NCBI RefSeq assembly: GCF_021347895.1
Contig: NC_067125.1
Coordinates: forward strand, 20,129,850-20,193,849
Direction of reading: 5' to 3'
DNA: 64,000 nucleotides
From: Acanthochromis polyacanthus
Lineage: Eukaryota > Chordata > Actinopteri > Pomacentridae
Position numbers and translations under genes: made by a program. This document shows positions 11,891 to 22,294 of the stretch, piece by piece. The notes below the pieces were generated by a model. It worked only from the letters and a program-made list of their open reading frames with translations. It searched no databases and was not told where the DNA came from. Numbering within the stretch: the first letter of the stretch is position 1; each line of letters opens with the position of its first letter.

Positions 11891-13199
11891 AAAGTTTTGT
11901 TTTTTAAACCATCCAGTACCGTAATGAATATTGAATGAATATGGCATCTTGCTTACATCTCTAATTAAGGAGCAAGAAATTTACTGACGTTGATTTATGA
12001 TTCAAGACAAGCAGAGGACACACTGTGTGCACCTTTAATGTCCAAAAGACCAATTAAGGTCAAAATCTCACAGATTCTTTGACCGATTTGGACCAACCTG
12101 CACATGTTTGATATTGGGTCCTAAAGCAATACTGGTGTACGTTTTCAGACCACTAGGACCTACAACAGCAAAATAGGAGCAAAGAAGACACTGGAACAGG
12201 GGCCTTTGTTAAAATGAATGAGAAACAGTGTGAGAACATCAATCAAAGTGCACCAAAGTGCATAAAGTCATAGAAAAGGGTGTGCTGAATGCTCTGGGAG
12301 CAAGTCTGCAGTGAAAACACCTTTGAAGGGGTCAAGGGTCACTAAATCTGAAGACTTCAAATGAAGGAGACATTTTGTGCAACATATCAAGTATCATAAA
12401 AGTCATTCCCAGTGGAATTCAAGTCTGATATTGTGTGGGACTATTCAGAGCAGTCACATGAAGCACCGTACCTGTTTTCAAGGGTCGAGCTCCATGGGAA
12501 CCTGCTTTTTTCAGCAGTGAGGCCTGCTAGTAGTGATGAAGCCTGTGGCCTTCAAACATGTAAAAATCATTCCTGCTCGGTCATTTTTGGGTCTAGTGAC
12601 ACCAAATCGGACACGCTCCTACTAGACCACCCCCTGACCTTGCATATTTTTTTTCAGAGAGTTAGCTCAAAAGGGGCCCGACCACGGTCCTGTTTCTGAC
12701 TCTACGGTTAACCCTTTCATGTCCAAATGCTTCAAAACGGGCTAAAAAGGTCAAAATCTCACACATTCCTTAACCAATTTGGACCAAACTGCACAGGTTC
12801 TAGATATAGAGGCTAATGTGAATGCTCATGCACGTTTCATTGTTTTTGTAGGACAGGTTATCTGCTGATCGCAAGTTTGTTGGTTCGACCCCCTCTGCAT
12901 GCCAAAGTTCCCTTGTGCTTTGAGTACCAGGTGCTATGTAGGTGCAAATCATTTACCATTTTCTTGTTTTCAGTTAATGGAAACAGTGAGAAGTTCTAAA
13001 TTCTTGTTTAAGCAGTGGGCGTCAGGAATAATCATTACATGTTACTGCAACGTAGTCTGTGAGTAGCTGCTGTATCCTATAAAAAGTGCAGTTATCCTTT
13101 CAGAAACATCCCTCTGTACGATATGATAGGCATGTTCAAACTCTACATCATGTGTGGATGTAGAAATTGTGAATTAACAAGATAAGTTGAACTTTATTG
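11891..13199. other. spacer with a diverged direct repeat
   Basis: A roughly 55 bp block beginning AAGGTCAAAATCTCACA occurs at 12056-12110 and again at 12746-12800, same orientation, about 85 percent alike. Between them are short open stretches without recognisable domains. Otherwise nothing. Confidence 0.5.
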
Positions 13200-13204
13200 A
13201 TTCC

Positions 13205-13310
13205 TCACAGGCAATGTTCCCTCTAATTTTTCATGAGTCTGAGCAAACACACAAACTCCCTGAGCGGTCCCTTGGACCACTGTGAGCAACATCAGACGTG
13301 TGGTCACCAG
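13205..13310. repeat. transposon end fragment
   Basis: Contains AATGTTCCCTCTAATTTTTC followed by GAGCAAACACACAAACTCCC, which I recognise as the terminal part of a common fish hAT-type MITE. The opposite end is not visible nearby. Confidence 0.35.
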
Positions 13311-13377
13311 CATCGCGTCCATCCAAGTTACATGGTTTGTTAAAAGAACCAAATTACAGCATTTACATTTCTGTTAA

Positions 13378-14245
13378 AACACTGTCAGTAGGAGCCAGTT
13401 GAAGGCTGCAGTGATTCTGGTGACACTACAATGTATAAGAGTGAAGTTATTGAATATTTGTGTCTCTCTTTGCTGTTGCAGCGGTTTTGCAATTTGCAGA
13501 CCGTAACTGTTCCCTCCATAGACACCAACGTTATTTCTGCAGCTTGAAAGACAGCTACTTTTGATAAAACTGGGCTTGTAGCACAACATCTGCCTTACAA
13601 CAATGGTTTATGTTTTGACAACCTACATCTAATGTGCTATTGATGCTGGTACTCTGAATCTGTGAATATCTTTTCAACCTTACTAAACTTGGGGCCACAA
13701 CCACCCAAGGAGTGGTATATTTAATTTTGAAAAAAGCGTTTAGCCATACTTAAAGCTTTAAGTGCTTTAACACGGAACTAAAAAATTTGTATCGTTTTAC
13801 AGGTTATGTCTGAAAAGAAGTGGTATCATTTTAAACAGTGAAACCAAACTAAAAAAATGTAATGGCCAACCAGTGTGCAATACTGGATTCTGCAAAAACA
13901 TAAGCAACTGAATGCGTAGAAAGAAATTATCTACAGATATTTTTTCATCTATATCTAAATCTTCTCTTAACACAGTTAATGTATTAACTTATTTATGTGC
14001 GTATGCATGTATTTATAGATTTATTTAGTACTGTTAACATGTCAGAGTTCTGAGTGAGTTTTTCTATAGATAAGCAAAGGCCATTTATTGATCACATATA
14101 GGCTATTAACTAAATGTTTGTTAAAAACTACAAAGCATTAAAAAAAAAACTCAGGCATTTATTGCGTCACTAAAATACTGTAGAGTCTATGGCCACATCA
14201 GCATGATTATAAGTATCATCTGGTAAATTCACAACCATATACTGT
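13378..14245. mobile_element. internal fragment of a hAT element, paralogue of hAT-A
   Basis: Collinear with 48305-48990, then 52425-52595 and 53296-53370. The same order of landmarks is seen: GAAGGCTGCAGTGATTCT, GACAGCTACTTTTGATAAAA, AACCACCCAAGGAGTGGT, CAGAGTTCTGAGTGAGTTTT, GGTAAATTCACAACCAT. This copy lacks the two insertions that interrupt the other, and so marks their empty sites. No TIR at either side. Confidence 0.75.
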
Positions 14246-15690
14246 AGGAAATCTAGCTGATTATATCATGATGTCTCTTACCAATGTCTCTCACCTCACT
14301 CATGTGGACAACAGTTGGACTTCAGCGTAACCGGCAAAACGTTAAAGTAAGACACCAGTTAGACTCATGCACTGTTTGAGAACTACATCCTGCTTGTTTA
14401 ATGCTGGTTTTTAGATTTTTGTGTCGAGGTAATAACACCAACACTGATGTGTTTAATCATAGTACAGCCATATCATTTTGTTTACAGCTAAAAAAAATTT
14501 ACATGTTAAGTACCTCATTAAGTTTTAAGGTTGTCCACATAAGATCGGATCATAGTTAATAATGAAGACTATCAAAGGATAGCTCAGTCAGTGTGAATCT
14601 TGTAGGAGACAGGAAAAAATGAAGAGGAAGGGAACCACCACCAGCTTTTCCCAGCCTGAAAGAAGAGAGGAGGAAGAGCATCCCAGAGAGGAGATGGAAG
14701 AGGAAGAGTTAAGAGAGAGAAAGAAATGAAGACATGCAGGGCTCAGACAGCGAAAGGTAAATCAGAGACTCTCTGGTCCACATGGTATGAATATTACTTT
14801 ACTATATTATATCTGAGTAAGAGCTACACCTGTTGCAATAATTACGAGAACACAATGTGGTTGTTGGGAGGAATGTTTTCTTTTAAAAATCTTCCTGATG
14901 GCAGCTTGGATAAAAGCGTGGTTGTCGCAAATTTTTCTACAAAGATTTTTCTGATCATTACATCACTTCAAGCTGACAGTATCACCTCAATGCAAAACAT
15001 AGCTAACATTAGCTACGACAGTCCTGCTAACAGCTAACAGTGTAGCTGTCCCAAAATAGATGACTTTAGAAGACACTGAAAGTGCTTTAGTTTACAAAAA
15101 ATCTTTAAATGTTGAATATAATCGCTATAATTGCATTTTGAGTTTGCAGTAATCTGTGAATGCAGTAGACAAATGAAAATGCACATCAATAGAAATGAAA
15201 AAAACATTTTTGTTAATTAAGTTATTTCATTGCCAAAGAGGCGGAGCCTCGGCCGAGTAATAAATCACAATAACTTAATTATAAGCTTTTAGTTTCTGAA
15301 AAAATATTTTTGTTTATAAATATTTACCATCAAGATGACACCATTTATCAGACCCGGAAACTATGAAAACACAATGAATCTGTGGATTTTCTACCTTTTA
15401 AAGGTCCTTGAACTACTTATGCTTTTGTTAACTGCCATACAATGGAAAACCCAAACTAAATCCAGGCCTTATATCATCGAAATCACTTTTTTCCTATATG
15501 TCTCATTTTAAAATTGTATTAATTTGTATACATTTTTAATTATAAACACGTATATGTCTATTCAATGATTCAACTGTTAACCAAAATTTACTTGAATTGA
15601 AAATAATTACTTATTGTGGCAAATATTGCTGTTTGACAAAATGCTATTATTACGATTAATTAATTACAAAGCCTGACTGGAGGTCTTCGA
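14246..15690. other. spacer, mostly featureless
   Basis: AT-rich with no recognised gene. A 36-codon open stretch at 14619-14729 starts MKRKGTTTSFSQPERR and is then acidic. It resembles the start of some transposon proteins but is too short to call. The right edge abuts the 5' end of L2-2. Confidence 0.35.
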
Positions 15691-15706
15691 CGACGTCTGA
15701 CGTTAC

Positions 15707-15813
15707 TGTAATGTCCAGAATCTAAGTTGTTTATTGGAAATGTCTCGGTGTTAAAATAACGTTACGAGGTGAGCCGGATGGTATTAAGAGGTGGACCCCG
15801 GAAGCCGGGGGTT
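15707..15813 (+). repeat. gypsy 5' LTR, truncated
   Basis: 107 bases nearly identical to the first part of the 3' LTR (TGTAATGTCCAGAATC ... AAGCCGGGGGTTAT). The match stops at 15813, so the rest of the LTR and the primer-binding site are deleted. Confidence 0.85.
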
Positions 15814-15947
15814 ATTCACCTTATTCAGGAAGTGAGGCAGGGCGGCGCCATTTTTGAGATCGACTTCCGGTTGACCGTCTTCGCACTACAACAACATCGA
15901 GTCCTCTCGCTACTGTAGCTACTTTAAGCATTCCGCCATTCCGCTCG

Positions 15948-16738
15948 GTGAGTGATCCAGATGAAACTGCCTTGTATTGGGACCGGTGGTTGCGCCAATT
16001 CGGGCGAAAAATCAGATTTTTCCGTGTGTCAGAAGCCACGGACAAGCTCGATGCGCTGTACATATACGGGGGTGACGAAGTTGAACTGATCCTGGATACA
16101 GTGCCAGACCCCGCTGGTGCATTCACCATACCAGCCCATCTTGGTGAGATGCTAGATGTCACGTGCTCATACCACAAGGCGGTGTACAAAGTCCAAGAGC
16201 ATTTCAGCAGAATGGCACATAAAGACAGTACATGATCCCAGTTTGACGGTATGAAACAAGATGACAGGCCAATGGCAGAGTATTATATACAGTTAAAGAA
16301 ACAAGCTGCAAAATGTCAATTCACAGATGAAGATGATATGATTCGGACAAAAATACTTCAGTCCATGAATGATAAAGCACTCCGTCGTGAAGCCATGTTG
16401 AAAAGCTTCACCTTGGCCCAACTTCTCAAAATGGCTGCTAACAAAGAAGATGTTGAGTGGCAGGCCAAAAAGATGGAAAATAGAGGTGAGGAAGTAAAGC
16501 GTGTTTATGAACAGCGCAAACCAGGGCCAAACGATAAAAGGTGGAGAAAGCAAGAAAATAAAACACAAGCTTCACAATCGCCTCACGGAGACTCTCAACC
16601 CAGAAAAACATGCACATTCTGTGGTGGATCACATGGCCAGGACCGAAGCAAGTGCCCCGCCTCCGGAAAACAATTTCTGTAAGAAAACAGGACATTTTGC
16701 AAAGGTCTGCAGAAAGAAAAAGACCCAAAATGAAAAAC
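15948..16738 (+). pseudogene. gypsy gag remnant
   Basis: The frame from 15948 (ALYWDRWLRQFGRKIRFF) to 16682 has one stop (TGA 16233-16235). Seen: gypsy-type gag N-domain (W-RWLR-F ... EVELILDTVPD), the middle block MAEYYIQLKKQAAKCQF with ILQSMNDKALRREAML, and a first zinc knuckle CTFCGGSHGQDRSKCP. After a frame slip near 16672 a second knuckle-like stretch KKTGHFAKVCRKKKT follows. The reading then runs into the tail of the antisense L2 at 16739. Gag would form the virus-like particle. Confidence 0.82.
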
Positions 16739-17568
16739 AATTCAATTCAATTCAATTCAATTTTATTTATATAGCGTCAATTACAGTCAAATCGTCTCAA
16801 GACGCTTTACAGAACCCATATGCCTGGCCCCCAGAGCAAGCCCAAAGGCGACAGTGGCAAGGAAAAACACCCTTTTAACAAGGAAGAAACCTCGAGCAGA
16901 ACCCGGCTCTATATAGGGGGGACCCATCTGCCTGCTGGCCGGGCGGGTTGAGAGGGACAGAGGAGGGCAAGGGGGAGGGATGGGAGAAGAGGGAGGGGTG
17001 GGAAAGCAAGGAAAACACAGCACACATTTGGATACATGCATGACAGGATATGTGAACCAAACAAAGTATAAGCTAACATTGAAAACTGACTCATAATTTA
17101 CTCTTATGATGTACGGCTCTGACATTAAACATACTCCATATATAGCTAGCAGTAAAATTCAAACAGTATGTAAGTTGGTATAACAGTATAGTGAAGGCAA
17201 TGCAGAGTTGACTGGTGGAAAAAGGGAGTTGGAAACAGAGGGCTGGAGGAAGGTCAGCAGCAGCATCCCACAGTGGACATGATGGAGACTGGACCAGCTG
17301 GTGGAACATCGACCGCAGATCTGAAGCATCCAGCTCTGGGACCAGGGACACTTGGAGAAATAGCACAGGAGGAAACAGAGTGAATGTACTGCAATAACGG
17401 TATACATATTAAATGTAAAGGTAGATAGAGAAGGGCTCAGTGCGTCAAGAGAAGTCCCCCAGCAGCCTAGGCCTATAGCAGCATGACTAGAGACAGAACG
17501 AAGGGACGTCCAAGAGGGAGTCAGCTGTGCAAATGAAGACACAAGCCGAACCCCTGTGGGTCACCCAG

Positions 17569-20500
17569 TCAGCCCCAACTATAAGATTTGTCAAAAAGGA
17601 GCGTTTTAAGCCTGGTCTTAAAAATAGAGAGGGTGTCTGCCTCCCGAACCCAAACTGGGAGCAGGTTCCACAGGAGAGGCGCCTGATAACTGAAGGCTCT
17701 GCCTCCCATTCTACTTTTAGAAATTCTAAGAACAACAAGTAAGCCTGCAGCTTGAGAGCGAAGAGTTCTACTAGGATAATAAGGTACTATCAGATCTTTA
17801 AGATATGATGGAGATTGGTTATTAAGAGCTTTATATGTCAGAAGAAGGATTTTAAATTCTATTCTGGATTTAACAGGAAGCCAGTGAAGAGAAGCAAGTA
17901 TAGGGGAAATATGATCTTTTTTGATAACTCCTGTCAGTACTCTCGCAGCAGCGTTTTGGATCAACTGTAGATGTTTAAGAGAGCTATTTGGACAACCCGA
18001 TAATAAGGAATTGCAATAGTCAAACCTGGAAGTAACAAAAGCATGAACTAATTTTTCTGCATCACTCTGAGACAGAATGTTCCTGATTTTTACAATATTA
18101 CGCAGGTGAAAAAAGGAAGTCCTACAGACTTGCTTTATGTGTGAGTTAAAGGACATGTCCTGGTCAAAAATAACTCCAAGATTCCTCACAGTAGTACTGG
18201 AGGCCAATGTGATGCCATCCAGAGTAACTATTTGCTTTGAAAGCGAGTTTCTAAGATGTTTGGGGCCAAATACAATGACTTCAGTTTTGTCTGAATTTAG
18301 CAGTAGGAAGTTAAAAGTCATCCAGTTTTTAATGTCCTTAAGACAATCTTGCAGTCTAGCTAACTGATCAGTTTCATCTGGCTTCATAGATAAATACAAT
18401 TGTGTGTCATCTGCATAACAATGGAAGTTAATACAATGCTTCCTAATAATATTGCCTAAAGGAAGCATGTATAATGTGAAAAGTATCGGTCCTAAGACAG
18501 AACCCTGAGGAACTCCATGATTAACTTTAGTATGCTCAGAAGAGTTATTGTTGACATGCACAAACTGGAACCTATCTGATAAGTAGGATTTAAACCAATC
18601 CAGGGCTGTCCCTTTAATGCCAATTGAATGTTCCAGACGCTGTAATAAAATTTTGTGGTCGATTGTGTCAAACGCTGCACTAAGATCTAACAAAACAAGT
18701 ATAGAGACTAGTCCATTATCTGATGCTATGAGAAGGTCATTAGTAACTTTCACTAAAGCTGTTTCTGTGCTATGATGCACTCTGAAGCCTGACTGAAACA
18801 TTTCAAACAAATTATTCCTTTGTAAGTGTTCACATAATTGATTTGCAACTGTTCTTTCCAGAATTTTAGAGAGAAATGGTAGGTTGGATATCGGTCTATA
18901 GTTAGCGAACACATCTGGATCTAAAGTGGGCTTTTTAAGCAAAGGTTTGATGACAGCAACCTTAAAAGCCTGTGGTACATAGCCTGTTACTAGAGAGAGA
19001 TTAATCAGATCTAACATTGAAGAATTAATTAAAGGTAAAATCTCCTTGAAGAGTCTAGTTGGGATAGGATCTAAAAGACATGTTGATGGTTTGGATGTAG
19101 AAACTGTTGAAATTAGTTCAGAGAGACATATAGGAGTGAAGAATTCTCAAGATTCATCAGGTCTAACAGCCAATTCAAAAGCATCTGTGACATTTGTAGG
19201 AAGGGCCAGATTAATTTTTATCTCTAATCATAACTATTTTATGTGTAAAGAAGCTCATGAAGTCGTTACTGGTTAAAGCTAAAGGAATACAAGGTTCAAC
19301 AGAGCTCTGACTCTTTGTCAGCCTGGCTACAGTGCTAAAGAGAAACCTAGGGTTGTTCTTGTTCTCATCTATTAAAGATGAATAATAAGTTGTCCTGGCA
19401 TTACGAAGAGCTTTTTTATAGATTACTAGACTATTTTTCCAAGCCACATACACTACCTCTGAATTCGTGGAATACCACTTTCTTTCCAGCTTTCGGGATG
19501 CCTGCTTTAAAGTCCGCAGCTGGGAATTATATCAAGGAGCAAGTCTTCTCTGAGATATAACTTTCTTTTTTACAGGTGCAACACTATCAAGAGTTGTACG
19601 CAGTGAGGCTGAAGCATTATTAACATAATAATCCACTTCTGTGGGGGTAAAATAATAATATTTGCCTTCTGATTTATCAGTAAATGTTGCTGAAGTAAAC
19701 AGTGAGGGTATTATTTCCTTAAATTTAGATACTGAATTGTCAGACAAACACCTACTGTAATGATATTTGTTCTCAGCTGCTAAACAATCCTTTACTTTAA
19801 ATTGAAACGTTATCATAAAATGGTCAGAAAGAAGAGGGTTCTGGGGAAATACTTGTACTGGCCTCGCTAAACGTTTGCGTGTTCAGCTATCCAGTGCGTG
19901 TAAACAGCTGGCGAGGAGAACAACGAAAAGGAGGAATGCCGACCCATCTTCATTTTCTCCTCTCCTTTTATTCCACACACGTTGTGTAAAACATAAAGCT
20001 GTAAAACTAGACAGAAATAAGAACACATTTTAGCTAATGTCTGTCTGAATCATATTCGAATCCATATTCAACAAAGACATTGTTTTCCTTTCGAGCAGAT
20101 TGACCGCGGGAAGCTAAGATGCTTGCTAACAAACGGTACATCAGTTTTCTTCCATATATCTCTCATTCACTTTAGAAAACAGTCATGAAAAACACATGAC
20201 AATAAAACTCACCAGCATTGCCCCCGTGGGGGAATCACAACTGATTCGGGTTTGCAGAAGAATTAATGGATTTTACATTTGACCACGAAGAACAGCTTGT
20301 GCTAACTGAAGGCTCGTATTGACTAGCAACTGAAATCTCGTTCCAACGAGAACAGGAAACAGAAATTATACACAAAGGCTGCTATTGCCAAAGGTGGCCA
20401 ATAGATGGTGTTAGCGCTTTGTAAATAACCAAGGAACACTATGTAGAAACACAAAAATGAATGAATGAATGGTCTGTAAGACCAATACAATACTGTTAAC

Positions 20501-21309
20501 TCTTCAATTTCTATGCCATAAGTCAGGACAAGGTCAAGAGTGTGATTAAAACTATGAGTTGGTTTATTTACATGTTGAGAAAACCCAAGTGAGTCTAATA
20601 ATGAATTAAAAGCTCTTGTAAGGCTGTCGCTGTCTATGTCAACATGAATGTTAAAGTCACCCACAATTATAACTTTGTCTGAACTGAGCACTAATTCAGA
20701 TAAAAAGTCTGAGAATTGAGATAAAAACTCAGAATAAGGAGCAGGAGGACGATATATAACAACAAATAAAACTGGTTTCTGAGCTTTCAGATTTGGATGA
20801 GAGAGACGAAGAGTGAGATTTTCGAATGAGCTGTAATCAGGTTTAGGCCTCTGGTTCAATTTTAAACTAGAATGGTAGATTGCTGCTACTCCTCCTCCTC
20901 GGCCTGTGATTCGAGGAATATGACAGTTAATATGACTTGGGGGAGTTGATTCGTTTAGGCTAACAAATTCTTCCTGCTGCAACCAGGTTTCAGTGAAACA
21001 GAACAAATCAATCTGGTGATCAGTTATCAACTCATTTACTAGCAGAGATTTAGACGAGAGAGATCTAATATTTGACAGACCACATTTAATTTTCCTGTCT
21101 CTTTGCTCCGTTGAAATAGAGGTATTAATTTTTATAAAATTTTTGTGGTTACTATTTCTTTTGTATATTTTTGATTTGTTTAATTTATTGAATTTTGGTG
21201 GTCGGGGGACAGACACAGTCTCAATAAAGTTAACTGAATTAACTGAATTACTGGAGGGTGACAGCTGTGAGGAAACTGCAGAGAGGTGTTTAAGACTACA
21301 ACTCTGCAT
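17569..21309 (-). pseudogene. L2-1 ORF2: AP-endonuclease and reverse transcriptase, broken
   Basis: Endonuclease part (about 20490-21230): [18 protein letters not shown] (catalytic Glu), [16 protein letters not shown]. The solo LTR then interrupts. The last EN block (NPLLSDHFM) is found beyond it near 19820. The linker 19020-19816 is in broken frames. RT part 17569-19017: [59 protein letters not shown] (catalytic YADD intact) and the thumb [20 protein letters not shown]2 would nick DNA and copy the LINE RNA. Not functional as it stands. Confidence 0.88.
19854..20489 (-). mobile_element. solo LTR inserted in L2-1 ORF2
   Basis: 636 bp with TGTACTGGCC ... GACCAATACA ends (TG...CA), flanked by perfect 5-bp ATACT (19849-19853, 20490-20494). 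The uninterrupted site is visible in L2-2 near 31058. AATAAA lies on the minus strand near 19970, about 115 bases before the end, so the LTR points to the minus strand. No coding. Parent family not identified; it differs from the gypsy LTR above. Confidence 0.85.
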
Positions 21310-21330
21310 CCTGGTCTTAACTCTGGGTTG

Positions 21331-22227
21331 TCATGCTTTAGGAGTACTAATAAAATCAGCCATATTCCTAGAAATGAGAGCTGCACCAGCCAAAGTGGGA
21401 TGGATGCCGTCTCTCCTAATCAGACCAGGTTTTCCCCAAAAAGAGCTCCAATTATCAATAAAGCCCACGTCGTTTGATGGACACCACATAGACAACCAGC
21501 GGCGAAACGACGACATGTGGCTAAACATGTCATCGCTGGTCAGATCAGGCAAGGGTCCAGAGAAAACTACGGAGTCCGACATGGTTTTGGCGAAAGTACA
21601 CACCGATGCCACGCTAATTTTGGTGACCTCCGATTGGCGTAACCGGGTGTCGTTACCGCCGACGTGAATAACAATCTTACTATATTTACGATTATCTTTA
21701 GCCAGCAGTTTCAAATTTGCTTCTATGTCGCCCTCTCTGGCCCCTGGGAGGCATTTAACTATGGTCGCTGGTGTCGCTAGCTTCACGTTTCTGACTATGG
21801 AGCTGCCAATGATCAGAGTTGGTTTCTCAGCGGGTGTGTCGCTGAGCAGGGAAAAACGATTAGAAACATGAAGCGGTTTGTGGTGAGCCGGGACAGCAGG
21901 CTTGAGTTTAGGACTGTTTTTCCTACGAACTGTCACCCATCCACCCGGCTGTTCGGGCGCAGCTAAGGGACGGCTAACAGATGCTACACTCGCTAAGCTA
22001 TTGCGGTCCGCACCGGCTAAGGGGGCCTGGCGAGCTGCTAGCGGGTTATTTTCCATGGTGCGGAGCCGCGATTCCAATTCGGAGAGCCTCACCTCCAGAA
22101 CTACAAAAAGGCTGCACTTATTACACATATCGTTATCACTAAAGGAGGCAGAGGAATAACTAAACATGTGGCACACTGAGCAGGAGAGGGAGAGAGAGGG
22201 AGAGGAAGAGGCAGAAGCAGAAGCCAT
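21331..22227 (-). CDS. L2-1 ORF1: zinc motif, coiled coil and SGNH esterase domain
   Basis: 298 codons from [11 protein letters not shown]. Seen in order: Cys pairs CSVC and CNKC about 20 residues apart (zinc-like), a short leucine heptad stretch ([17 protein letters not shown]), a basic linker, then an SGNH-hydrolase-like domain with [10 protein letters not shown] (Ser block), [12 protein letters not shown] (GxND block) and [11 protein letters not shown] (Asp-x-x-His block). Known: CR1/L2 ORF1 proteins often carry such an esterase domain and bind nucleic acid; the role of the esterase is unsettled. Intact frame. An upstream in-frame ATG at 22266 exists but MASA matches the L2-2 copy. Confidence 0.8.
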   Translation of the reverse strand: MASASASSSPSLSLSCSVCHMFSYSSASFSDNDMCNKCSLFVVLEVRLSELESRLRTMENNPLAARQAPLAGADRNSLASVASVSRPLAAPEQPGGWVTVRRKNSPKLKPAVPAHHKPLHVSNRFSLLSDTPAEKPTLIIGSSIVRNVKLATPATIVKCLPGAREGDIEANLKLLAKDNRKYSKIVIHVGGNDTRLRQSEVTKISVASVCTFAKTMSDSVVFSGPLPDLTSDDMFSHMSSFRRWLSMWCPSNDVGFIDNWSSFWGKPGLIRRDGIHPTLAGAALISRNMADFISTPKA

Positions 22228-22294
22228 GCTAACAACACGACACAGTGCTGAAACAGGAAATGACACAATACGCTCACCGTAACGTCAGACGTCG

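Larger units (their letters stand above)
16739..22294 (-). mobile_element. L2 LINE, antisense (L2-1)
   Basis: The minus-strand element has a 5' end at about 22294 (CGACGTCTGACGTTAC), ORF1, ORF2, a 3' UTR and a tail of repeated TTGAA at 16739-16762. It is nearly the same sequence as L2-2, so the two form inverted repeats of about 5.5 kb, 7 kb apart. It is almost full length. It is split by a solo LTR at 19854-20489 and by frame slips in ORF2. Confidence 0.88.

Noticed and set aside
20323..20494. C-terminal extension of the L2-1 endonuclease frame
   Set aside because: The last residues are read from the solo LTR, as shown by the duplication and by L2-2.
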